From Streptomyces jeddahensis (lineage in GTDB: Bacteria; Actinomycetota; Actinomycetes; Streptomycetales; Streptomycetaceae): a stretch of 64,000 nt of DNA. Of this stretch, positions 22,747 to 29,274 are shown one piece after another. The notes beneath the pieces are model-generated. The model did no database searches, had not been told where the DNA came from, and was given only the letters and a program-made list of their open reading frames with translations. The DNA is taken from the NCBI RefSeq assembly GCF_001642995.1, contig NZ_LOHS01000111.1, positions 1-64,000 of the forward strand, in the 5' to 3' direction. Made by a program: the position numbers and the translations under genes. How positions within the stretch are numbered: the first letter of the stretch is position 1; every line of letters starts with the position of its first letter.

Positions 22747-23661
22747 ATGACGCATGACGCACGATCCGCGCTCTTGCGCGCGGCGCTCGATGCGGCCGCC
22801 CGCGGCTGGCCCATCCACCCGCTGCGTCCCGGCGCCAAGGGCTCCGCGCTGCACGGCGAACGCTCCTGCACCGGCCGCGGCCCCTGCTCGAGTGGGCACG
22901 TGAAGTGGGAACAACGGGCCACCACCGATCCCGAGCGCATCCGCCGCACGTGGAGCGCGGGCGCGTTCAACGTCGGCATCGCCCCCGGCCCCGCCCACCT
23001 GCTCGTCGTCGACCTCGACATCCCCAAGGACGAGAAGACAAAGGGCAGTTCGGACGCGCCTTGCGGCGCGACAAATTTCCAAGCGCTCTGCGAGCGCGCC
23101 GGAGCGTCCTGGCCTGCTACCTACACGGTGCGGACCCCCAGCGGCGGACTCCACCTGTACTTCCACACCCGACACCGTCTGCCCAGTACGAAGGGAACGG
23201 TGGCCGAGCACATCGATACCCGGGCCTGGGGCGGCAACGTCGTCGCCGCCGGAAGCCACACCGCTCAGGGCGCATACGCGGTCGACGTGGACGGCCCGGT
23301 CGCTGACTTGCCCGACTGGCTTCACACCCTGCTCCGTGCTCCGGCGGCTGCGTCCACAGCGGCTGGGCTCGCACCGCTGCTCGTACCCGGCACGGTCAGC
23401 CGCCGCGCGCACGTAGCCCTGGAACGGGAGGCCGAGCAGGTGGCCGAGACCGGTGAAGGAGGACGTAACCAGCGGCTGTTGGAGGCCGCACGGTCTCTGG
23501 GGCGCTTCGTGGCCTGGGGCGAGATTCCCCGGCACGTGGTGGAGGAGGCTTTTCAGGCGGCCGGAGAGATGGCCGGCCTGTCTGCCTCCGAGTGCACGGC
23601 CACGATCCGCAGCGCCCTGAACTGGTCGATCCGCACCGTCCGCCCGCGGGAGAACGCATGA
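22747..23661 (+). CDS. Bifunctional DNA primase/polymerase (Prim-Pol)
   Basis: The 304-residue protein is the AEP-type Prim-Pol domain found in actinobacterial mobile elements. Visible landmarks are GWPIHPLRPGAKGS near the N terminus, an early Cys/His group (CTGRGPCSSGH), the metal-binding acidic pair in LLVVDLDIPKD (about 78-88), the nucleotide-binding TPSGGLHLYF (about 131-140) and WGGNVVAAGSHTAQG. The C-terminal part is helical. It would prime and copy DNA during replication of the excised circle. The next two genes overlap by ATGA, forming one operon with the DUF3631 ATPase. GGAGG precedes the ATG. Confidence 0.92.
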   Translation: MTHDARSALLRAALDAAARGWPIHPLRPGAKGSALHGERSCTGRGPCSSGHVKWEQRATTDPERIRRTWSAGAFNVGIAPGPAHLLVVDLDIPKDEKTKGSSDAPCGATNFQALCERAGASWPATYTVRTPSGGLHLYFHTRHRLPSTKGTVAEHIDTRAWGGNVVAAGSHTAQGAYAVDVDGPVADLPDWLHTLLRAPAAASTAAGLAPLLVPGTVSRRAHVALEREAEQVAETGEGGRNQRLLEAARSLGRFVAWGEIPRHVVEEAFQAAGEMAGLSASECTATIRSALNWSIRTVRPRENA

Positions 23662-24026
23662 CCACCCCGTCCCGCCGCCTGAAAAGCCTCCCCAACACCC
23701 CGCCCCGGCGCGACTCCGTGAACAGCGCGGTGCGCCCGGATCGGGTGGGCGGCCGAGAGAAGGTCGCCCGTCAGGGCGTCCTTTCAGCCCTTCGAGGCGA
23801 ACAGCGTCCGCCGAGCCAGCCGCCCGGGGATGGGCGGTCTCCCGTGGCGTGGCTGCACATCTGCGCGCCCCGCGGCGCCAAACCGACCGCGACTTCGTGG
23901 TGCGCCTGCGGTCGCGATCGCAGCGCCGTCGGTCACCGCAAAGTGCTGGCGCTCATCGACGACCACACCGCCCACCGCGACGCATGCCCGCTCCGCACTA
24001 CCCAGGAAGGGAGGAACGCCGCATGA
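23658..24026 (+). CDS. Small protein between Prim-Pol and DUF3631 ATPase
   Basis: The 122-residue product overlaps both neighbours by 4 nt. Its first 60 residues are Arg/Pro-rich and probably disordered. The last half has a possible zinc-binding pattern (HICAPRG...SWCACGRD...HTAHRDACPL). I do not recognise a family. Tight coupling on both sides suggests a part in replication of the element, perhaps as a DNA-binding adaptor. Confidence 0.65.
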   Translation: MTTPSRRLKSLPNTPPRRDSVNSAVRPDRVGGREKVARQGVLSALRGEQRPPSQPPGDGRSPVAWLHICAPRGAKPTATSWCACGRDRSAVGHRKVLALIDDHTAHRDACPLRTTQEGRNAA

Positions 24027-25279
24027 CCAGCACCAACTCGCCCGCGCCGTCCATCGACGGGGCGGCGCTGCTCGACGAGGTCGAAGCGTTCCACCGCCGC
24101 TTCAACGTCTTCCCCACCGAGGCCGCCTACGTCGCCGTCACGCTCTGGGACGCACACGCCCACCTGATCGACGCGTTCGACGGAACCGCCCGCCTGGCCT
24201 TCCTCTCCCCAGAACCGGGCTCGGGTAAGTCCCGAGCGCTGGAGATCGTGGAAACCCTCACCCCGCGCGCGGCGACCACCGTCAACGCCTCCGCCAATGC
24301 ACTCTTCCGGCTCGTGGAGGCCGACGGAGGAACTCCGACCCTCCTCTTCGACGAGATCGACACAGTCTTCGGCCCCAAGGCCGGCGGCAACGAAGAGGTG
24401 CGCGGATTCCTCAACTCCGGCTACCGGCGGGGCGGAAAGTCCCTGCGCTGCGTCGGCGATGGCTCCAATCAGAACGCCGAATGGTTCTCGTCGTTCTGCG
24501 CGGTCGCCATGGCCGGCCTCGGCTCCCTGCCGGACACGATCCTGACCCGCTCCGTCATTATCCGCATGCGCAAGCGCGCCCCCAACGAGAAGTGCGACCC
24601 CTACCGGCGCCGCTCCCACGAGAAGCTCGGCCATGCCCTGCGCGATCGGCTCGCCGAATGGGCCAAGACCGTGCACGACCAAGTCGCAGATGCCTGGCCC
24701 GAGATGCCCGACGGAGTCTCGGACCGGCCAGCCGACGTGTGGGAGCCGCTGCTCGCCGTCGCGGACGCCGCCGGCGGGCACTGGCCCGAGCGCGCCCGCG
24801 CCGCCTGCGTCGAACTCATCAAGGCCGCACACGACACCGACGAGGCCTCCCTCGGCGTAAGGCTCCTGACCGACCTGCGCGACCGCGTGTTCTGCGGAGC
24901 CGACCGGATGCCCACCGCAGCCATCCTCGAAGTCCTGCTCGGACTTGACGATGCCCCGTGGTCGGACCTGAACGACGACGGCAAGGCGCTCACAGCGCGC
25001 GGCTTGTCCAAGCTCCTGAGCCAGTACGTCCGCCCCGACAGTCGCCCCATCAAGCCGCGCGGCATCCGAGTCGGCAGCACTACCCCCAAGGGCTACTACG
25101 CGGAGGACCTGAAGGACGCCTGGGCCCGCTACTGCCCCCCTCCCCCCGAAAAGTCCGCAACATCCGCAACAGCCGCAACACCGCAGGTCAGCGAGGGTGA
25201 ATTTGTGGCGGAAGGCCCCTCCGAGTCCCGCCACATGTTCGCGGAAACCGACACACGCCCCCTCCGCAGCGTCAGCTGA
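24023..25279 (+). CDS. DUF3631 P-loop ATPase, replication protein
   Basis: The 418-residue protein has Walker A EPGSGKSRA (about 65-73) and Walker B TLLFDEIDTVF (about 105-115). An arginine-finger-like segment (TRSVIIRMRKRAPNE) and the DUF3631 C-terminal region follow, including LLTDLRDRVF and the winged-helix-like GLSKLLSQYV with GIRVGSTTPKGYYAEDL. These proteins act with Prim-Pol in AICE replication, probably as helicase or initiator. The Thr/Ala-rich stretch near 378-386 is encoded by the tandem CCGCAACA repeats described below, so the gene's 3' end doubles as part of the repeat region. Confidence 0.9.
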   Translation: MTSTNSPAPSIDGAALLDEVEAFHRRFNVFPTEAAYVAVTLWDAHAHLIDAFDGTARLAFLSPEPGSGKSRALEIVETLTPRAATTVNASANALFRLVEADGGTPTLLFDEIDTVFGPKAGGNEEVRGFLNSGYRRGGKSLRCVGDGSNQNAEWFSSFCAVAMAGLGSLPDTILTRSVIIRMRKRAPNEKCDPYRRRSHEKLGHALRDRLAEWAKTVHDQVADAWPEMPDGVSDRPADVWEPLLAVADAAGGHWPERARAACVELIKAAHDTDEASLGVRLLTDLRDRVFCGADRMPTAAILEVLLGLDDAPWSDLNDDGKALTARGLSKLLSQYVRPDSRPIKPRGIRVGSTTPKGYYAEDLKDAWARYCPPPPEKSATSATAATPQVSEGEFVAEGPSESRHMFAETDTRPLRSVS

Positions 25280-25402
25280 TCCACCCCACGCCGAAGGTGC
25301 CGCCACGGCCTGCCCGTGGCGGCACCTATCCGCAACAAAACCGCCGTCCGCCACAAACGCAGGCCGCTGACCAGCAATGTTGCGGCGTGGCGGATGTTGC
25401 GG
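25155..25402. repeat. CCGCMACA iteron-like region, candidate origin or Xis-binding region
   Basis: Exact CCGCAACA copies lie at 25155, 25164, 25173 (9-bp tandem) and 25330. Reverse copies TGTTGCGG lie at 25378 and 25395. CCGCCACA copies lie at 25228 and 25348, with the reverse TGTGGCGG at 25204. The arms of the hairpin at 25296-25326 carry near matches. The repeats cover the end of the DUF3631 gene and the whole gap before xis. Directly repeated 8-9-mers beside a replication gene suggest iterons; a regulatory role for xis/int is the alternative. Confidence 0.6.
25296..25326 (+). terminator. Terminator after the DUF3631 gene
   Basis: A perfect 13-bp stem (25296-25308 with 25314-25326) with a 5-nt loop lies 17 nt past the stop. 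It also forms part of the CCGCCAC repeat family. Confidence 0.7.
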
Positions 25403-25427
25403 ATTCTCCAGAGGGCAGAGAGGAGTC

Positions 25428-25742
25428 ATGAACGTGTCGAGGCGAACCGGACTTCCCGCGAGCTATTCGGCCGCGGAAGTAGCGGCATCCCTGGGGTGCT
25501 CGGAGTGGTGGGTGAAGGAACAAGTCCGCCGGCGGCGCATCCCCTTCCTTCGGAGTGGTGGTGGCTACCGCTTCACGAGCGACCACGTGCAGGAGATCTT
25601 CCACCTCCTTGAAGAGCGCCCTAGCCAGGTGAGCACCGTCGAAGGAGCCTCCACCGCCCGGCGACGCACGAACGCGCAGCCGGTCAGGCCTGTGACGAGC
25701 CTGCGTGCGCGTAGTCCGAGGCGGGCGCGCAGGGCCGCCTGA
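25428..25742 (+). CDS. xis: Excisionase-type helix-turn-helix protein
   Basis: The 104-residue protein starts at ATG 25428 with AGGAG directly upstream. The first 60 residues form a MerR/Xis-like winged helix (SYSAAEVAASLGCSEWWVKE, then QVRRRRIPFLRSGGGYRFTS and DHVQEIFHLL). The tail is Arg-rich. Position between the replication gene and the integrase, small size and basic charge match pSAM2-type Xis, which is required with Int for excision. A terminator separates it from int, so the two may be separately controlled. Confidence 0.85.
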   Translation: MNVSRRTGLPASYSAAEVAASLGCSEWWVKEQVRRRRIPFLRSGGGYRFTSDHVQEIFHLLEERPSQVSTVEGASTARRRTNAQPVRPVTSLRARSPRRARRAA

Positions 25743-25757
25743 GAGAAGAACTGATCG

Positions 25758-25792
25758 CGAGGGGTGGAAGCCGTCACGGCTTCCACCCCTCG
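25758..25792 (+). terminator. Terminator between xis and int
   Basis: A perfect 16-bp stem (25758-25773 with 25777-25792) with a 3-nt loop lies 15 nt after the xis stop and 19 nt before the int start codon. It could reduce int expression from the xis promoter. Confidence 0.8.
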
Positions 25793-25811
25793 CCTGTAAT
25801 GAGAGGCAAGC

Positions 25812-27347
25812 ATGGGCTACGCCGAGAAGCGCGGAGACTACTACCGAGCCCGGTACTGGATCGCCCCCGGCGTCCTTCGCACCGTCGTGGACGCCAACGG
25901 CGCCACCATCCGCTTCGGCAATAAGCGCGACGCCGCGAAGGCGGCAAATGACGCGGAAGCCAAGGTCCGAGAGATCGGCTATCGAGACCCCAAGGCTGGG
26001 AAGGAAACCTTCGGCGAGTACGTGAATCGCTGGTACGCAGCACAGGAGTTGGCCGCGTCCACCATGCAGAACTACAAGCGGCACATCGAGGAGCACCTTC
26101 TCCCCGAGTTCGAGGACAAGGCCATCGCCGATATCCAACCAACGGATGTCGCAGCCTGGGAGAAGAAGGAGCGGAAGCTCTATGCCGCGTCCAGCGTGAA
26201 GACCTGGCACGGCACGCTGCACCTGATCCTTGCCGATGCGGTAGACGAAGGTCTGCGGGACTCCAATCCCGCCACCAAGAGGCGAGGCCGAGGCAAGCGC
26301 GCCGGCCGTTCCCGGAACCGGGGCCCGGAGAAGGTGGTGACCGACGCTCTCGGGATCCTCCTGACCGCCGAGCGGGCTGCGCTGCTGTCCGGCCGTGACG
26401 ACGAGTTCGTGGCTGTGGTCCTGAAGGGTTACACGGGCATGCGATGGGGCGAAGTCGTAGGCCTAGAGCGCAAGTTCGTACGCCCTGCCTCGGTGCGGGT
26501 GGAGTGGCAGCTTTACGAATTGGATTCGGGGGAGTTCGAACGTTGCCCGCCGAAGGACGACTCCTACCGGACGATCGATACGCCCCAGTGGCTGTCAGCC
26601 TTGGTCGCAGGCCAGATCTCCCGAACTGACTCGACTCCTTGCCGATGCCATGAGAACGCTTACGTGTTCAGCGGTCACGGACCGGCCAACGGCGCCGCCA
26701 GGCAGATGGGCGCGAAGCTCGTCGACGTGGCCCGTCGAGCCGGCGTCTCCGCGGCAACGGTCTCGAATGTGCTGAACCGACCGGACATGGTCGCGAAGCC
26801 AACGCGGGTCCGGGTGGAGATGGCCATCACGGAACTCGGCTATACCCGCACCGGCCACACGGGGGAGACTGCCGCTCACTGGCGGCGGACTGGATTCGCA
26901 ACCTGGCTTTTCCACCCGGCCGCGACGGGGTGGTACCCGAAGAAGGCGCCGCAGGAGGCTCGCCCGGTACCCGTGATGGGGGATCCGTGGCCCGGGGTGC
27001 CGGTGCGCGGCCGGAATGCCTCAGGCCGTGCGGACGCTTGCTGGCTGCCGATCGCGCAAGGCCTCACCCCGCACGGACTCCGGCACTCCCACAAGACGGT
27101 CATGTCGGAGCTCGGAACTCCGCCCAAGCTCATGGACGAGCGCCTGGGGCATGAGGACGGCTCGGTGCAGGCGCGCTACTCGCACATCACCGCTCGGATG
27201 AGGAACCGACTCATGGACGGGCTGACTGAGCAGTGGGAGGAGTCGTTGGAGGCGCGAAAGACCATGAACCCGCGGTCCCCGGTGCGCGCGCTCGATGTCC
27301 TCCTGAGAGCGCCGCAGGACTGTCGCTCGGGGAGTGAATTTCCATGA
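25812..27347 (+). CDS. int: Tyrosine site-specific integrase with internal LacI-type HTH
   Basis: The 511-residue recombinase has an arm-binding N terminus, a core-binding domain (about 65-160, TFGEYVNRWYAAQELAASTM) and a catalytic domain. The active-site set is visible: Arg near 211 (TGMRWGEV), His-x-x-Arg near 421-424 (TPHGLRHSHKT), His near 446 (LGHED) and the nucleophile Tyr near 456 (QARYSHITARM). Between Arg-I and the His-x-x-Arg box lies an extra segment of about 45 residues (LVDVARRAGVSAATVSNVLN, then RPDMVAKPTRVRVEMAITEL GY) that is a LacI-type helix-turn-helix. I believe similar inserts occur in other Streptomyces integrases. Int would recombine attP with the tRNA-Pro 3' end. The stop codon overlaps the right arm repeat. 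Confidence 0.95.
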   Translation: MGYAEKRGDYYRARYWIAPGVLRTVVDANGATIRFGNKRDAAKAANDAEAKVREIGYRDPKAGKETFGEYVNRWYAAQELAASTMQNYKRHIEEHLLPEFEDKAIADIQPTDVAAWEKKERKLYAASSVKTWHGTLHLILADAVDEGLRDSNPATKRRGRGKRAGRSRNRGPEKVVTDALGILLTAERAALLSGRDDEFVAVVLKGYTGMRWGEVVGLERKFVRPASVRVEWQLYELDSGEFERCPPKDDSYRTIDTPQWLSALVAGQISRTDSTPCRCHENAYVFSGHGPANGAARQMGAKLVDVARRAGVSAATVSNVLNRPDMVAKPTRVRVEMAITELGYTRTGHTGETAAHWRRTGFATWLFHPAATGWYPKKAPQEARPVPVMGDPWPGVPVRGRNASGRADACWLPIAQGLTPHGLRHSHKTVMSELGTPPKLMDERLGHEDGSVQARYSHITARMRNRLMDGLTEQWEESLEARKTMNPRSPVRALDVLLRAPQDCRSGSEFP

Positions 27348-27370
27348 TCCACTCCCGGCTCACTCCCCAG
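27345..27370 (+). repeat. Right arm-type repeat overlapping the int stop codon
   Basis: Matches 5407-5432 at 25 of 26 positions, same orientation. A further copy of its core in reverse (GGGGAGTGA, 27329-27337) lies within the int coding end. The set flanks the attP core on the excised circle. Confidence 0.75.
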
Positions 27371-27386
27371 AAGCCTTAAGGAACGA

Positions 27387-27425
27387 GTCAGGCCCGGTCT
27401 TCCTGAGTGGAAGACCGGGCCTGAC
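27387..27425 (-). terminator. Element-borne terminator of tRNA-Pro
   Basis: A perfect 17-bp stem (27387-27403 with 27409-27425) with a 5-nt loop lies 15 nt past the tRNA 3' end. It replaces the chromosomal terminator moved to 5221-5256 and may also end int transcription from the other side. Confidence 0.85.
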
Positions 27426-27439
27426 CTGGTGTTTCAGCT

Positions 27440-27482
27440 GTCGGGGTGGCGGGATTTGAACCCACGACCTCTTCGTCCCGAA
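27440..27482 (-). repeat. attR: 43-bp repeat within the intact tRNA-Pro
   Basis: Identical to 5263-5305. It spans the discriminator, acceptor 3' strand, T arm, variable loop and anticodon stem-loop of tRNA-Pro and marks the right end of the element. Confidence 0.95.
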
Positions 27483-27514
27483 CGAAGCGCGCTGCCAAGC
27501 TGCGCCACACCCCG
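27441..27514 (-). tRNA. tRNA-Pro (anticodon CGG)
   Basis: The 74-nt gene folds fully: acceptor CGGGGTG with CACCCCG plus discriminator A; D arm GCGC-AGCTTGGCA-GCGC; anticodon arm CTTCG-TTCGGGA-CGAAG with anticodon CGG reading CCG; T arm with GTTCAAAT. CCA is not encoded. It is the integration target of the element, whose own DNA supplies the 3' half so the tRNA stays functional. Confidence 0.97.
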
Positions 27515-27686
27515 GTGTCGCTGTGAGACGAGAGTTTTGCGTTCTCGTCGCGGCGACATCGATTACTTTAGCGGACCGGCGGCCGGAGACGAAATCCGGT
27601 TTCTCGGGCGCCGCGGGTGGTGCTGACCTGGGGCGTCGCGTCGTCTGAGCCGCGAGGCCGCGCATCGGCGGGTCGAGGCCGCCGCG

Positions 27687-28613
27687 TCAGAGCCGCGGCG
27701 TCAGGGTCAGCAACGTCGCCTCCGGAGGGCACGCGAACCGTACCGGCGTGTAGCGGTTGGTGCCGCAGCCTGCCGAGACGTGCAGGTAGGAGACGTTACC
27801 GGCCGCCGAGTGCGTGGAGAGGCCCTTCACCCGGTCCGTGTCCAGGTCGCAGTTGGTGACCAGGGCCCCGTAGAAGGGGATGCACAGCTGGCCGCCGTGG
27901 GTGTGGCCCGCCAGGATCAGCGGATAGCCGTCCTCGGTGAAGGCATCGAGGGTGCGGAGATACGGGGCGTGCACGATGCCCATCGAGAAGTCGGCGCCCG
28001 CCGGAGGACCGCCCGCCACGCGCGCGTACCGGTCGCGTTTGATGTGCGGGTCGTCCACGCCCGTCAGTGCGATCTCGAAGCCGTCTATCTTCAGCGCACC
28101 GCGGGTGTTCGTCAGGTTCACCCAGCCCGCCTCGTCGAAGCCGTCGCGCAGGCCCTCCCACGGATTGTGGACGGCGCCGACGGCGGGCGGGTTGCCGTTG
28201 AGGCCGTGCCGGCCGCGTGCCTTGTCGACCAGGTAGCGGGCGGGGTTGCGCAGCTTGGGGCCGTAGTAGTCGTTCGAGCCGAAGACGTACGCGCCCGGAT
28301 ACTCCATCAGCGGGCCCAGCGCGTCCAGGACCTCCGGTACGCCCTCAGGGTCGGAGAGGTTGTCCCCGGTGTTGATCACGAAGTCGGGGCGGAGCCCGGC
28401 GAGCGAGCGCAGCCAGCGCTGCTTCTTGCGCTGGCCGGAGACCATGTGGATATCGGAGACCTGGAGGACGCGCAGCGGGCGCATGCCCGTCGGCAGTACG
28501 GGCACGGTGACCCGTCGGAGCCGGAAGGAGCGGGCCTCGAAGCCCGCCGCGTAGACGAGCCCCGCCGCCGCGGTCGCCGTGATGCCCAGAGGTACTCCGT
28601 ATCGCGCACGCAT
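27687..28613 (-). CDS. Membrane-anchored metallophosphoesterase
   Basis: The 308-residue protein has an N-terminal hydrophobic anchor (YGVPLGITATAAAGLVYAAG) and a calcineurin-type phosphoesterase domain. The metal-binding motifs are DIHM (QVSDIHMVSG, about 53-57), GDN (INTGDNLSD), GSND-Y, and the late GHTHGGQ (LAGHTHGGQL, about 233-242). It resembles the YkuE/LpxH-like phosphohydrolases next to the wblA-PBP locus in many actinobacteria. The substrate is unknown. Convergent gene order and position suggest single-gene transcription. Confidence 0.9.
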   Translation of the reverse strand: MRARYGVPLGITATAAAGLVYAAGFEARSFRLRRVTVPVLPTGMRPLRVLQVSDIHMVSGQRKKQRWLRSLAGLRPDFVINTGDNLSDPEGVPEVLDALGPLMEYPGAYVFGSNDYYGPKLRNPARYLVDKARGRHGLNGNPPAVGAVHNPWEGLRDGFDEAGWVNLTNTRGALKIDGFEIALTGVDDPHIKRDRYARVAGGPPAGADFSMGIVHAPYLRTLDAFTEDGYPLILAGHTHGGQLCIPFYGALVTNCDLDTDRVKGLSTHSAAGNVSYLHVSAGCGTNRYTPVRFACPPEATLLTLTPRL

Positions 28614-28689
28614 ACGCTCATCGTGTCAGAACCCCGGGGCGCCGGAAATCAGCGGGCGTCCGGCTGGACGCACCTGCGAGAATCGGGGC

Positions 28690-29154
28690 ATGACCACGCT
28701 CAAGTCGAAGCTGCAGGAAGACCTCACCGCGGCGATCAAGGAGCGCGATGAGCTGCGCTCCTCGACGCTCCGGCTCACCCTCGCCGCCATCACGAAGGAG
28801 GAGGTCGCGGGCAAGACGGCGCGCGAGCTCTCCGACGACGACGTGCTGAAGGTGATCACCAAGGAGGCGAAGAAGCGGCGCGAGGCCGCCGATGCCTTCG
28901 CGCAGGGCGGCCGCGAGGAGCAGGCCGCGCGGGAGAAGGCGGAGGGCGAGGTCCTCGCCGCGTATCTGCCGAAGCAGCTGTCCGACGAGGAGCTCCAGCA
29001 GATCGTCGTGCAGGCGGTCGAGGAGGCGAAGGCGGCCGGTGCCGAGGGGCCGCGTGCCATGGGCCAGGTCATGAAGATCGTGAACCCGAAGGTCGCGGGT
29101 CAGGCGGAGGGCGGCCGCGTCGCGGCGGTCGTCAAGAAGCTCCTCGCGGGCTGA
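28690..29154 (+). CDS. GatB/YqeY domain protein
   Basis: The 154-residue protein is a stand-alone YqeY: LKSKLQEDLTAAIKERDELR, then AKKRREAADAFAQGGREEQA, AAYLPKQLSDEELQ and AMGQVMKIVNPKVAGQAEGG. The domain is also found at the end of the GatB subunit of Asp-tRNA(Asn)/Glu-tRNA(Gln) amidotransferase, where it touches tRNA. What the free form does is not settled. A GGGGC precedes ATG 28690. It is divergent from the metallophosphoesterase with a 76-bp spacer. Confidence 0.95.
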   Translation: MTTLKSKLQEDLTAAIKERDELRSSTLRLTLAAITKEEVAGKTARELSDDDVLKVITKEAKKRREAADAFAQGGREEQAAREKAEGEVLAAYLPKQLSDEELQQIVVQAVEEAKAAGAEGPRAMGQVMKIVNPKVAGQAEGGRVAAVVKKLLAG

Positions 29155-29205
29155 CGGCGACGCGTCCGCAGGCACCCCGTCTCCATACGCCCGTCTCCGT
29201 ACAAA

Positions 29206-29242
29206 CGTGAGGGCGCCCCCTTTGCCAGGGGGCGCCCTCACG
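29206..29242. terminator. Bidirectional terminator between YqeY and PBP genes
   Basis: A perfect 15-bp stem (29206-29220 with 29228-29242) and 7-nt loop lie between two convergent genes and can serve both. Confidence 0.85.
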
Positions 29243-29274
29243 CGCGCATCAGCGACGATCGGGAGCGACCGCCG

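Larger units (their letters stand above)
5263..27482. mobile_element. Integrated AICE (pSAM2-like class, Prim-Pol type) at tRNA-Pro(CGG), 22.2 kb
   Basis: Two identical 43-bp direct repeats of the tRNA-Pro 3' half (5263-5305 and 27440-27482) bound the element; the full tRNA is rebuilt at the right end. Just inside the right end are the integrase, Xis, DUF3631 ATPase and primase-polymerase genes. Further in are SSB, spread-like membrane proteins, the FtsK/TraB translocase and a GntR regulator. This gene set and order define actinomycete integrative and conjugative elements. The use of a Prim-Pol gene instead of RepSA or RepAM places it in the Prim-Pol group. The first 8.5 kb is accessory DNA full of broken genes. 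All backbone genes appear intact, so the element may still be able to excise and transfer, although that is inference. Confidence 0.95.

Noticed and set aside
28618..29241. Minus-strand frame opposite the YqeY gene
   Set aside because: Shadow of a well-conserved gene; GC-rich DNA keeps the opposite strand open.
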